From Crossaster papposus (Eukaryota; Echinodermata; Asteroidea; Velatida; Solasteridae), in NCBI GenBank assembly GCA_037893245.1, contig JBAIAA010000544.1:186001-250000 (forward strand): a stretch of 64,000 nucleotides of DNA, read 5' to 3'. Both the position numbers and the translations under genes were made by a program. This document shows positions 22,600-36,000 of this stretch, in pieces. Numbering within the stretch: the stretch's first letter is position 1; every line of letters starts with the position of its first letter. The notes under the pieces are model-generated. The model ran no database searches. It saw nothing but the letters and a program-made list of their open reading frames with translations, and was not told where the DNA came from.

Positions 22600-23400
22600 A
22601 GGCACCAGAATGTGGCTGGAGTTCCCGAACTTGATAGCTTAAAATCACTCGACCCAAGATGAACTCTCCCTCCAGTCGGACCTGACTACACAACGGAGTA
22701 GGCCTAATCTCAATGTCATGCAGCTGAATTTCAAGAAAACCAAGGTCTTGCATTATCCAGATTACAGACCAAGTTCCTCGAAGTTGCATTCTCCATGGTC
22801 AACTGCTCGGTTTTACACCTACATTCAAATATCGTCAACGATTCACTGAACTGGAACGGTCACGTCGATGCCATTGTTAATTAAAAAGAACAATAAGACA
22901 TAAGGCTTTATCTGGCAGATTGGGTGGTGCTTCAACTAAGGCTAATTTGACATCACTATAGTCGTTCACTTGTCTTGCCCGTACTCGAATATGGATTGCC
23001 AGCGTGACACAGCATCCAATGCAGCCAAACTTGAGAGAGTGCAGAGAAAAGCAAATACATGTAGGATGTGTCTGAAACGGGCCCAAAGGTGCCATGTTAT
23101 TATTATGAGGACCGATCACTAATTGCTTTCATTATTGGATGACTTTAGATGCTCGTAGACAAAAGCACATTGTTTCCTTTACAGTCTAGGTCCTAATTAA
23201 TTTAGTGAACTGCCAATCAGTGAAGGCCAACACTGTAGTTAACACTCACGTACACCAGGATTATCTATGTTTTTGTCATATGCCAGAACTCAAACCCTGA
23301 AAAAGACACATAGCCATGTTTTCCCCCAATCTGGAGCAGTTTGCCATCACATAATAAAGGGACCGTGACTCTCTTTTGATTGAATCTTTTTCACAATTCA
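22600..23400 (+). pseudogene. Decayed CR1/L2/jockey-like LINE, RT C-terminal part
   Basis: In shifting frames the plus strand reads LNFKKTK (about 22,725), then LHSNIVNDSLNWNGHVDAIV (about 22,818-22,877), RSLVLPVLEYGLPA-stop-H (about 22,963), and KLERVQRKANTCRMCL (about 23,026). These are the post-palm blocks of CR1/L2/jockey-type reverse transcriptases. Several stops and frameshifts show it is long dead. Ends are not defined. Confidence 0.7.
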
Positions 23401-23544
23401 ACACCATCACTCATTATAAAGAGTGTTAAGCTGTTCATATTTGTATGCAAATAATTAAGGTTTGTTAGTGCAAAAGGCCGGGGGTTTTATGGGTTGACGG
23501 ATGGAAAGAAAAGGAGTGATGATGTCACCAACTGTTTGTTAGGG

Positions 23545-23960
23545 TGTTTGTGTTTTGTTTTGTTTTGTGTTAATTTGATTTGTGTTGTTTTGTAGTAATT
23601 TGTTTTGTGTTTAGTTGTTTTGTGTTAGTTAATTTGTTTTGTGTTTAGTTGTTTTGTTTTGTGTTTAGTTGTTTTGTTTTGTGTCTAGTTGTTTTGTTTT
23701 GTTCTTGTATCGTATTACGATCGCGGATCGAAACACAAAAGAGAACAAAGGGAACAAAGGATCCTCGAAGGACGGTTTGCTTGTCCGAATTCGGTCTTCG
23801 GTCGTTGGGGCAAGCGCTAAGTAATGGGGTTAGGGTATAGTAAAGGAACAAAGGAAAACACAATATCGATCCTCGGTCGTTATGTGGTTCACGACTGTGT
23901 GTTTTGTTTTGTGTTATTTGTTTTGTTTGTTGTTTGGTTTCGTTTTATCTATCTGTTATG
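23545..23960 (+). repeat. GTTTT-rich simple repeat block
   Basis: Imperfect tandem TTGTTTTGTTTTGTGTTTAG words occupy 23,545-23,705 and resume at 23,898-23,945. A more complex segment separates them (about 23,706-23,897) whose AACAAAGGAACAAAGG words are purine-rich. Confidence 0.75.
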
Positions 23961-24336
23961 ACTGTTTAATATTTGTTTTACGTCATCTTTTCTTGCCTTT
24001 TGAAAATTGTAAAACTATAGGCCTATAGTAATTTTGAAAAACTTGTAATTTTGTCAATGTTATTCACTTAATGTAATTGTATCATCCGTTTATTGTTTGT
24101 TCTTGTCATAATTTTAAGTTGTAACTCTTGTAAAGTTGTAATATTTATCTAGATTTTATGTTACCATTCGAGTAAGTATTATCAGGCTTTCGAGTCACAG
24201 TGTTTAATTATACTTTTGCCAATCCTGGCCAGCTTGAATTGGGTTATTTTTGTTCAGTTAAATCTGTTGATTTTGCGGAATGCTTGTTGTATGTTTGCAA
24301 TTTGGCCGAACAAATAATAATAATAATAAACAAAAA

Positions 24337-24577
24337 CCACCGACACTTAGGGAGACATTCCCATCCTAACTTGTTTACCCTAACCCTTTTCTATAAGTTC
24401 TTCGAGATTTATGCTATTTTAGACACCATTCTGTCGTTCTAGAGCAAAAATAACACCAAAATATCGGGGTTTTTTAAGTTAGCTAGACACTTAGGGAGAC
24501 ACTGAAATGTCTCTGTGCCACTGTATCCTTATTACCTAAACACTTACGCTAATTTGTCTCCCTAAGTGCTCATTTAG
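24337..24577. mobile_element. MITE with CACTTAGGGAGACA termini, copy 1
   Basis: Begins ACACTTAGGGAGACA and ends TGTCTCCCTAAGTGCT. The interior contains a second inverted pair, CTTAGGGAGACACTGAAATG then TCTC. It aligns along its length with the copy at 48,291-48,560 (shared words CCTAACTTGTTTA, TAGCTAGACACTTAGGGAGA, CCTTATTACCTAAA). Confidence 0.8.
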
Positions 24578-24628
24578 TGAAATAACCCAAAGACGAAAAC
24601 AAAACGAAGCCAGAGATTTGAAAAGGTA

Positions 24629-24730
24629 AAGCCCGTAGCCAAGTAATCTGGCCACTATGCTGTACATGCACAATAATTTTAATTATTGTGCATGTACAGC
24701 ATAGTGGCCAGATTACTTGGCTACGGGCTT
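24629..24730. repeat. 102-bp palindrome: perfect 50-bp arms, 2-base spacer
   Basis: The arm 24,629-24,678 (starting AAGCCCGTAGCCAAGTAATC) is exactly inverted at 24,681-24,730, separated only by TT. It lies 340 bp upstream of the TOGARAM1 start codon. Arm sequence is related to the dispersed repeat at 22.4 and 61.4 kb. Confidence 0.97.
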
Positions 24731-25069
24731 AAAATACACTCGCCGCTAGCATGCACTGCACTAGCACTAGACTAGCGCTGCTAGAGATGGGAACCAATGA
24801 TCAATCTACTTAGGTCACGTGATCACAATATACTATATGCACTGAGTATACGTGCGGCCATCTTGCACTGAGTAGATTTCGCGGACTGTGAACACGGTGC
24901 AAATCTCCATCGGTATGAAGACAACATCTGCCTGATTTTGTTAGTTTTCGTTACAGTTCTGCCATGTGAGATATCAAGTGCTCATTCCGTAAGTTGTGAG
25001 TGAAAAAGAGATTTTCTCTTCGCTGTATTCACAGTGCAAATGACGCCGTTTATGTCGATTCTCGATTGA
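24731..25069 (+). promoter_or_regulatory. TOGARAM1 5' flank / probable 5' UTR
   Basis: By position this should contain the transcription start of TOGARAM1. No TATA box or initiator stands out. A stop codon (TGA, 25,067-25,069) lies immediately before the ATG in frame, which limits the coding region at this end. Confidence 0.4.
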
Positions 25070-27067
25070 ATGGCTGGAACCGTTGCCAAGCGGCCTGTAC
25101 ACAATTTTAGCCATGTTGACCTCCAATCCGTGAAAAAAAGAGAAGGTGAACGGGAGCCAAGCGAGCATTCTGATCGGTCGGCGTCGCAAAGAATGGATGA
25201 AGACGACATTCTAGCTCAGCTAGAAGACGATGAATTTGCTGAGCAGAGAGCTTTCATTTTGGATGATCTCACGCAAAAAGTTCGCCGAGATGGAGGCAGG
25301 TTGCCCTTCGACAACCGGCATGCACTTTTCCGGGGGCTGACCCTAGTGTTAATGGACCAGAACTGGGAAGTCCGACTGAAATGCACCCAGTTCATTTGTG
25401 AACTGATCCCCCAGTTTGGGCCCGACCTAGACTCCTGTATGGCCATCGTATTACCACAAATTGTGGCCAATCTGGGGGATAGCAGAGTCGCAATTCGAAA
25501 AGCAGTCATTCAAACACTGCACATTCACATGAAACACACAACCAATGTGCAACAAATTTTCACTATTCTCGTCGCCCATGGATTACAGAGTAGAGACCCT
25601 AAAGTTCGCATGGAAGCGACAATTCAGTTGCCTGTGCTGTTAACTCGGGAGTTTGCTTCGGTTGATCTGTCGAGCGTCACTCACGCACTGGTAAAGAAAT
25701 TTTGTGAAGACAACGACGAAACTCTTATTGACACTGCAGGAATTTCATTAGAAAGAATACGAACCTTAGTTGGTAAACAGCAGTTTGATGCCTACATTCA
25801 GCAGCTGCCTTTCTGGGACCAAAATACATACAACCAACGTGTAGTTAGTGCCGTTAGATCAGGAAACTCTGAAATACATAGACCTACAACAGATGAATCC
25901 AGTCTCAGTCACAACAAAGAGCCCAAGTTGGGATCAAATTCCAGAAGACAAGGGGAAACAGAAAACGGGGAGCAGTTTGAATTTGGGGTCATACCAAAAC
26001 ATGTGATGGACCAATTATTAGATCAAACGCAGTGGAAAACGAGAGCAAATGGGGTACAAGAACTGAAGACCATTATTTCTTCATTAGATGAGGTTACTTG
26101 TATTGTACCACACATGCTTGCTTTTATAAGCTTTCTCTGCAATCTTCTCGATGACGTCAATTTCAAAGTGACCCTCTTGACTTTGGAAATCTACGGGGTG
26201 TTGGTCACAAAGCTCAACACGGGTGTCAAGCAGTTTCTAAAACCCCTGATCGCAGCGCTCACAAAACGATTCGGCGACAACAAAGTAGTTATCCGGCAGG
26301 CCAATATGAAAGTCCTTATGCAATTGATGCACGTGCTGACTCCACGATCGGTGGTTGGCGCCATTGGGGACAGTCTCAAACACCGTAAGTCGGGCGTGCG
26401 TGAGGAAGCACTGAACATCATCATTGCCTCGCTGCTGACTTTCCCAAGCTATGATTTTGACCTTGCAAAGCTGTGCCAGATGCTGGCTCCCACACTAGGC
26501 GATGTCAAGCGTCGCGTCCGACAGGCTGCCTTGGAATCATTCGCAGTGCTTGCTCAGGCCATGGGACCAAGTAGAATACAACCGCTCATCCATGCCGTCG
26601 ACCAAGTAGAACTCCACATGGATGAAGAGGGTGTCATGAAAGCGGTACAGGCAAGGCTTGCCCGTCGCCGTTTACCCAGACTGAATGAAGATGGCCTGGT
26701 AGAATATGCGACTGCTGTCCCCACGTCGGCAACAAGCAGAACTAATCCCAGTGTATCCAAAGATAATGATATTCAATGGATAATGAAAGGCACTGGGAGT
26801 ATGACCACAGGTAGTGCCCGATCGGAGCGAAGCCACGCAGATCCTAGGAGTCTAGAGCTTTCTCAACCCTCACCGACGCGCGCCGTCCCCGGACAAGGAG
26901 GTAATCAAGAAACCTCGCCACCCAAGAGATACTTCAGTGCAGGGAAGGGGCGGGGAAAACTACCTTGGGAGGATCCAGAAGAGACTGAATTGGAGCTGAA
27001 CGAAAGTATGCCACCTGCAAACAGTAGCACTAGCAGTAGGACACATGTCAGCAGTGCTCCAACACAG
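25070..27067 (+). CDS. TOGARAM1: TOGARAM1 exon 1: TOG1 and TOG2 domains
   Basis: 666 codons in one exon. The start ATG has an in-frame stop directly before it; an alternative is Met42 (MDEDDILAQLEDD), where resemblance to the family begins. TOG1 spans about residues 44-262 as HEAT-like helical pairs (for example NWEVRLKCTQFICELI and DSRVAIRKAVIQTL). TOG2 spans about 303-550, starting FGVIPKHVMDQLLDQTQWK and ending VQARLARRRLPRLNEDG. The tubulin-contacting loops with conserved Arg/Lys (VRQAALESFAVLA, GVREEALNII) are intact. After TOG2 comes a polar linker with SAGKGRGKLPWEDPEE near 623-638. The donor is CAG|GTTAGT at 27,068, leaving phase 0. Confidence 0.96.
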
Positions 27068-30000
27068 GTTAGTACATTTTTCTAATATTCAATTTTTAGA
27101 TAAAAGTAAAGTTACTAAAACTACTTCAATAAACGCGATTTTGCCTGTGTTGGGTACCCAGAAAATGGCGTCTTGCAGCACCCTCATGCGGCCAAAATTA
27201 CGGCGCATTTGTACACTTGACAGGAGATTATTTTGTATGTATGTGACAAACATGAACAAAAGTGGACAGACATTTGCATTTCCTTTAAATGTGTAGATCT
27301 GTGTTTTGTTTCCCAAAGAATAACAAGCCTCAAAAATGGTTTATAGAATAAAGGTTTGATGTTTTCTCAGCAAGATTTATTTTTATTGAAATGTTTTGTT
27401 GATGAATTGCCAGTATCATATCAGCTACATGTATGTATACTGTACATGTATGTGTACTGTAGTACTACAAGTATCACGTTTGTCTTTGTGTGTACATGTA
27501 CCGGTACATGTGTCAGACACAGTGGCGTGTGATTGCTGAATTAGCTGTTACAAACGGTTAAAATGCCTTCAAGAAAGAAAGGGCTTGACTGTTTTTGAGC
27601 AAAATCCTCATTTACGATATTTTCGCTAATCATAATCATGAATTGTTTTTATGTCATAACACCTTTATGTGTATGACAAACATGAGTTTGCATGGTTACA
27701 AAATGATGCGTGTCTCACCAGGACCCCTAAAATACGCTAGACATTTTCATCAAATTTCTCATTTTCATAAAGTACTTTTACCAACTACATGTACATGTAC
27801 CGGTACATGTACATGTACATGTATCTCTCTACAATTGTACAACTACCGGTACACTATAACCATCACTAAAGTTTATTTTCTGAGTTTGAAAACAATTTTA
27901 ATTAGAGTACATTTGTACATTTTACATTGTAATTGTGATGTTGTACAGTTGTGTGAATTAGGGTGGACATACATTTGTACAGTACACTATACATGTACAT
28001 GTACTATATGTTTGCACACAGTACATGTACAGTACATGTACATTGTACTGTATACTCAATGTTGTACTGTATTGGGAGGTTATTAGGAGAACAAAAATAT
28101 CACTGGAGGATTGAGGCAATAAATCACCCCTCCACTGTACAAATTCAAGAAATAACAGATTTCGGATAATAACTGATTTTGGAGGATTGACATATGTACA
28201 AATAATTGAGGATGAATCCAATTTTTATATGGTGGCAATTGGAGGATTTTGCAAGATTGGGGATGGTTGGGGTTGGGGTTTTGGTTAGGGTTAATGCATG
28301 TACATGTAGTACATGTGGTTACTGCAAGACAAACATTTGATCTCAGAAATTCTAATCTTACTGAAGGCTGATAATGATGTTACCGGTACATACATTTGTA
28401 CATTTACCAGTACATGTAGATGGTACATTTTAGCAGTCATATTAAGTCAATTTGAATTGAAACTATTTCTTTAAGTACAATTACAAAATTTACATTGGTA
28501 TATGTTTTTAATATTTAGTTTATACACAGAAGTATACAGTACAAGTACTGTACAAGGTGTGTACCATACACTGTACACTTCAAAATAATTGTGTGTTCCA
28601 TTTATAGAACTCAGATCAGTGAACATTATCACATAATTTCTTGTATAATGTTACACATTACCAGACTCTTTCCTTTACACATGTTCTGTATCATGTTCGC
28701 ATGGCCTACTTTATGCACTATGGCAACAGGGATAATGAATCGATTTGCCAAGCGTACATGTATACATTGAAAGAAATTTAACTTTATGATGTACAGAAAT
28801 ATATTACAAATTGGCATGGTGAGTCCAGCAGACATACAGTGTACCTGTACTGTACATGTACATGTACACATTAATTACTGGACATACCAGTACAGTGTAC
28901 CTGTACTGTACATGTATGTGTATGCTCAGGGAGCATATAATATCCAAAGTACCCAAGCTGCCATGGTAACCATGGCAACGGTTCACATAATTGATACAGA
29001 ATTGACCTTGGAGTGAAGTAAGAGCCAAACTGAATCAATTTTGTTTAATCTTTTTTTCCCGCTGGAATGAAGGTGGGAAAGATATTGGTGCAGTCAAGTT
29101 CTGCAGTGTTGGCCATGGCTATTCCAGTAGATGACCGGTACCTCTGAAATTGAAAAATAACAAAACAAATCCACAGTTTGGTACGTACATGTACATGTAC
29201 AGTATACTTTATGTATACACATGTATGTACATGTATGGGTCTGTCCATGAAGTTGGGACAAAAAGTGTGGCATAATTTCAACATTTCAAAATCACCGAAT
29301 TGTTACTCTGATATTATATTTAGTTAATAGTCCAATACTGTACATACATGTACCGTACTGTGAGAAAATACGGCAATATATTTTCCTTCGATAAGTTGAA
29401 ATAAAATAACTTTATTAAGTGGCTCCAGCCCATTTTCAGGTTATCATCATAAAAAATACAAAGTGTACAAATGTACAAACTTGTACGCTACAGTACCGGT
29501 ACATGGACACCATCCTTAGGTTTTTTCTTCATGTTTAAAAAAAAAAAATAGTTCATGCTACATTGTATTCTCCTTTTGTGTCATTCCTTTTTGACATACT
29601 TTCCAAGACAAATTAACACAAAAACACCTTCTTGTACGATACTAGTATTCTAAATCAGAGAAACGTAATATTAGGCATTGGCTAAGGTTTTTGAGCAGAA
29701 AATGCAAGAGAAGTAAAATCCTTGCTTTGCTGCTGACAAATATTCTGAGAAATATGGCAATTTTTCCTGCACTACCGTGTCCTGTAGAATAAGTATACCG
29801 TAATTTGCAGAATATAAAGTATCAATTAACTAAATATAATGTGTGTTAAGACAATCACTGAATTATATTTTTGCCTATCGGAATTCAAATGAATAGTACA
29901 AAAATAACATTGATACCAAATATAAGTTGTGTGTGGATGGATAACTCTATACATTGTACACTCGACTGTGTATGGACACCTTGTCATACCGGGTAGGTTT

Positions 30001-33000
30001 TCTCTCCAGAATTATTTTTGTTATCATGTTTACCACATACTGTATGGTAGTTTCAATAAAAAAATTAATAACCAATGAACCCTCGTGGTCTTTACATTTA
30101 CAACTCAATCCTTTTTTACCTACTTACATACATGTAGTGTACATGCAGGCCTTGCGCTAACTTTTAATCCTGGGTAGCCCACCGGGCTAGCAAACTGCAG
30201 ATTTTACTAGCCTTGTTTACATTTTTGCTAGCCCAAAGGCACAATGCAAACTATTCGTTTGGCGCGCGCACGTACACATACGTACATCCATAGTAACGTA
30301 CACAGAGGGCGCTGTTCTGAACAGACTCTGTATCAGACGCTACTGTAGTGACACGGCAGAACGATCATGTACTATACAGCTACGCAGTGGGCCATTATGG
30401 TAAGAAAGGCTGAACGATGTGAAAGAGAATAGTGCACATATGTGCGGTACCCTGCGCCGTAGTTTATACTATACTAATCTCACTGAAGCCCACCAGTCTA
30501 CTCTGTACTTGAGATCGCAGTGCACTGCATGCATACTTGGATCGAGCGCTCGCAGGCTATCAATAATCATGCCAAAAAACACAAACAAAAGACTTTATTT
30601 TGATCCGATATTTATTTAATACAAAAAAAGACAATAACAATTTTAACATGTATTTTGATCTAAACCTTTACAGGTAGGTTACTGAAATTTTCACTAGCCC
30701 ACCGGGCAACCAAGGAAGTGGGTCTGGGTAGCCCGGAGCAGTTTTCGCTAGACTTTGTACGCCGGGCTAGTACTATTTCGAGGCCTGCATGTACCGGTAG
30801 TACCGGTACACTATTTATGGAGTACCGGTACCTGTACATGTACATATTACTACAGGCGGAAACCACACTTTTGTTTAAAAGAGCAATTCTCAACATTGAC
30901 AGACATTTATAAACAGTTGAATTAATTTTAAATAAATTAATTTGAAAGAATTGTTTGTTGGGCCAGCACAGGATTGCTGGAAGGCCTGCACTACGAGCCC
31001 AAATGTAGGGATGTAGCCATACACTAAAAACTAACAGGAAAAATCCTTCGACACTTGCTTAAATACACACACAGAAAACTTGCTTCTTGAAAATTATGGT
31101 TTCCCCTATTCAGACTAGGCTTGGACGGTATTGCCTTTTACTATACCGGGATACCGTGACAAAAAAAACCGCGGTATTCGGTAATACCGAGGTGTTATGT
31201 TAAGTGGGTATTACGTCATTATTATCAACCCAAACAAATTACAGCGATCACTGCATGCTACGTCGAACCGGCAAACCACGTAATTGCATCTTCATGGCAA
31301 ATTCTTCAACACCTAAGATTCATTATCAGTCTTTATATTTGTAAAAATGTATCACTGTGATGGATTATTGAAAATTAAAAGCTTACTTTTTGTGGAATCA
31401 TTGTTTGAGTTTGTAAAGTCATTGATATGTCTATCAAAGAAATGCCGATTGTTAGCGACCGATGCCCAGTCGTAATGCCCATGCACTGCACCGGCACACT
31501 GCGAACTTGCTTCCCACGATCATGCTAGCTATCAGTTGGTATCCTGCATCAATGGCAGTGATTCAATTGGCTCATCATGCGATTCATGCCGGCCACCAGC
31601 GATTCCTACTGCGTGTGCGTTCGCAGCATATGCAGCGGCGATGTACATGTACTGGTACATGTATTATAATATCGCCCTGTTTGCAGGGCGGGCGTACGAC
31701 GATACAATCAGAGCAGGCGCCAATAGGAGGCCGTACTGGAGTAATCGGTGTGACGAAACCTTATTTGTGAATGAAAAATGTTCTGGTCGTTGTTTTAGAC
31801 GGCCAATCAGATTTGTTTAAAATGACATTAGCTCGCGGCGTGCAAGTCGTGCGTGGGAGAAAAGCACGTGTATTACCTTGTGCATGCTGTGCGTGGAGTA
31901 TGCGCTCTTATTGTACCGACATAGTCCCAGTAGTGATTCTGGCATGCGTTGCAGGATGGTTTGCACGGACATGGGCGAGTAGGTTCGAAGTGTTTCCCTG
32001 CTTAGCGGCGACTTTTTTGCGGCAGAGGCGGCATATCGCTTCAGTTTCGTTCTTTGGCGCTCCAGCTTCGTTTGGCTCGAAACCGAAGTAATTCCACAGA
32101 ACTGATTTGGTTTTTTTCTTTGCCACTAGGCGTATTTCTGCGACGTCTGCGAGGTCTGCCATGTTTGATTCGAGAAAGTAAAGTGGGTGTGGGACTGGGA
32201 GCAGCTTTTGGGCCGCATTTAAAAAGTTGTTTGAACTTTCGTCCAGACACTACACACAAAGAAAACCGCAAACACGGCGGCGTAATAAGCAAACTTCAAA
32301 GGCCTTTCTGGAAGGACGGCTGCTGCTGAAGTATCGGGTTATCAAGTGGAGATTGACAATAACGTCTTATCTTTCCACTTGATTGAATGCAGACATGACA
32401 CTGAATGGAATGAAACATGTGGATCGGGTGTTTCTCTTTCTGTTTGAAAGACTTTTGCGAGGTTCTGAACAATATCGCGGTATTGCAATTCCATACCGAG
32501 ATCACCGGTATTTCGGTTTTTGTAGATCATTAGTACCGACTAGTCGGTAATAAAAAAAAACCGTGACTATCCGGTAATACCGAAATACCGTCCAAGCCTA
32601 ATTCAGACTGCACTGTGAAAAGCAGTTGTGCCACCTCATCATATCAATCTATTTTAGCAAAAGCAGTTCTAATCACCAACAATTTTTAATTTTTTTATTT
32701 TATTTCACTTTTCCTTTTCTTTCCCTTGTCTTTCCCTTGTATGTAGAAGAAGCGCGATGAAGAAAAGCCGCCACCAATCCGAGCACGTAACACGTGGGAG
32801 GGAGCTGACGAAACACCAGACGCGACTCCCCAGGAAAGACGCCATCATCTCCGGGATACGTCCCCTGACACAAGTAAGTTGGATACATGCACACATACAT
32901 GTATTGGGAATGCAGTGGAATGTCGCTATCACGAACATCACAGGATCCACAGATTTTGTTTAGTATCGATCGTTCGGTATAGCGATTATCAGCCGCTGAT

Positions 33001-36000
33001 CCGAACTTCCCATGTGATGGGCTCTTGACCAATATAAATGGGTAAACTATCTGAGGTATATTTAGTGATATTCCTCAAGGAAGCTCCCAAATCATGTGTA
33101 AAGTGGCTGTCCACAACAATGTGGCATTGGACAAAGATTAAAACTTAACTTATACCGGGTACTTCCATGTATGCTTAACTTATACCGGGTACTTCTGCTT
33201 AACTTATACAAAGACAATACATCACGAAAGCTTTTCACCCTTTTCTGAACAGTTCAATTGTTTTGCTTGAATATTCATCAGAGGATGATCGAAGGTACCG
33301 GTACATGAGAACGTGTACAAGTACAGTACAGTCAAATTCGTGAGATATATGAAACGGAAAGTGATTTTATTTAATTTGCCCAGGTGTGAATTGTGTACGT
33401 AAATTATGCATACGTATGTGCTTCTTGAGATATTAAATTTACATACAGTGTACATGTACATGTACCGTACATGACACATACCGGTAGTTTGTCAGATTGC
33501 CACAGATAGCGAAGGATGTACATTGAGAATGTATTTGATCACGTCCGATCAATTCACTGTCTGACATTCGTTGATTCTTGTCTCTCCCAGATTACGGAAT
33601 GGCCAGCTCTTATCGTCAGATCCATCTCGACAAGATGAAGCGTAAGTGTCTCGCGACCTACCCGGGCTCACGAGGGAGCCCCAATGACGAGCAACAAAGC
33701 AGCTTGAGTGCACCTGCCACTGACCGAGGTACTGGTACGTGTACATTGTACTTGAGGGTTATTTGGGTTTTAATTTCAGACTCGTGACTGGTACTATGGC
33801 GTTTACATGACTGGCTTGCAAAAAATACATTTTTTTAAATAAATGGGAGGCATGCATTTTGGCAAAATCAAACGGAACTGGACACAGGCCAAAGTGGAGA
33901 AAAATAAAGAAAATTTTGGTTTTTCAATTGTCACTTTTGATTTGAGATCTCTGGCCACATGTGATTTCTGGCTGCATGATATTTAGGTTTATGGCTTCTG
34001 ACTAGCACGCCTTGTGCATGCATTGAGGCAGGTTTTTGAAACTTTTTGTGGCCATTTTGTTATGGCTTTTGTAGCCAAAATGGAAAACTTTTGGAGTGAC
34101 GTGCGGCAGCGACTCGCACTGCGAGGCTACTTGCTACAAACTGGTAACCTGTAATTTGCGTGTAAATAAAGCCGGATTGCATACAATTAACAGTGTACCG
34201 GTACATGTACCTGTATAGTGTGGTACTGCTCGCTTTTCCCGCCATGAATCATGTGAATTTGTCACGAATGTGTTGGGTATAATACACCCCATTCAATCAG
34301 CACAACAAAAAACAACTTTCCAACCTATCGACCCTATTTTTGAAAGGTACATGTATGTAATGGGAAGCAGAAATATTTTGTGTGTGCCTATAATCTGTAG
34401 GTACTGGTAAAGCTGCAGGTTGTGGGTTTGTGTCTCGCCTGGGACTAAGGTGTGTGAGTTAGTCTTGCATACGCACTGTGGACCTCCGAACAATACCGGT
34501 AGGTCCACACGATGCGGGAAGAGGTTACGGTGTGTGGACTTGCACACGTCCACAATCCGTTTTTCAGTTTCCGAAAAAGAGCGCTAGAGGAAAAACGGGT
34601 TAGGGTTATATATAGAAAAGATAGAAGGGACAGCTGAGAGGCCCATAATCCAAATTTGAGGGTAAATTTGTTTTGGGGAAGCGAGAAAAATGAGTATTTA
34701 GTCAAAGTTTGTTAACTACACGAAGACAAAGGAATGTCCACAGTGCGTATGTAAGGTAAAGCTACATGTGTGCCCTTGGGCAAGGCACTTTGTCACTCAT
34801 TGCTTCTCTCCACCCAGAAGTAAATTGGTACATGTTTTGTGGTTGATTTAGCTGCTTTGCGCCAAAATGGCAGCATCCAGCTATATACTCCAGTGAGGGA
34901 GCTGAAATGGAATGTTTATAGCCCAATAACTGGGGTAATAATGTTAAGTGCTTTAAGACCGTTGGTGATAAAGTGGTATTTACATGTATGCAAGCATGGC
35001 ACATTATTATTATTATTAACGTCTATTTCTAATAAGACACCTGCATGCTCACGGTCACTCCTGAAAGCCATTACCTTACTCAACCTTACTCTACTCAATC
35101 AAGAGGATTGTTCCTCTTTTGTCATGCTTGGTCTTTCCAGGTCTGAGGCAGTACATGTGTATACATGTATGTGAATTAACCTTTAAAAGGTGTCAGCATT
35201 CGTTTCTTGAAACTAATCTAATTTACGTGTAGCAATACCTTTTGTATGTGTACATTGTACATGTACCGGTACACACATTCGCATTTTTGTATCACTGTGG
35301 AGACATGGCTTTGTTCTCGTGTATAAAATGGTTGGAAAGTCGAGCACGTTTTTTAAAATGCTCCCATTTTAACCATAATTTTTTTCCTGGGTTGTAATTT
35401 CGAACCAATATACCCTATACAGTATTATACCCTAACCCAAACACTAACCCTAACCCACATCCTAATCCTAGTTTTTGAGTAATTTAAGTAAAATCCAAAA
35501 ATCTAATTCGTGAAATTCCCAGTGGAGACCTATTCATCTATAGAAAATTACCCCTGGAGACGTTTTGTCTCCATTGTACACATTGTGTCTCCAGAAGGTA
35601 CCGTATTTCGCACCACTGTGTACATATATACCGGTATGTGTATGTATGTTGGCCAACATACATGTATTCAGCAGGTTTTTTTTAAGCAGGCCTTATTTTT
35701 TTTCAACCAATGCATTCTTTTTTTAGGCCAGCAGTCTATTTTACAAAAAATTGAGCACCGTTCGCTTGCCATAGACTTTCTATTTATACAATTGATTGCA
35801 TGAATCAATCGTTTACACGTGGGTCTGTCCAGACTATGATACATTTGTGTGACATTTAAAATAAATGTTTGACTTTAAAATGTTGCTTGCACATATTTTC
35901 CCTCTATGTACTGTACCGTACTGTTTCTGCTTGTAAGTCCAGAAAGGTCAAAATAACTTGAGCAGTTTTGAGCAGTTTTTACCAGTTCGCGCCGGATGAC

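Larger units (their letters stand above)
27068..32746 (+). other. TOGARAM1 intron 1
   Basis: 5.7 kb. It contains part of a dispersed repeat (27,120-27,975), a very dense zone of TACATGTAC/CCGGTAC words (about 27,430-29,500), a 642-bp CAGGC-ended element (30,146-30,787) and a hAT element (31,116-32,600). Borders are GTTAGT and a pyrimidine-rich CTTGTATGTAG. Confidence 0.85.

Noticed and set aside
35434..35470. CCCTAACCC-like words suggesting telomeric sequence
   Set aside because: Only a few imperfect units (CTAACCCAAACACTAACCCTAA) within unique intronic DNA; too short and irregular.
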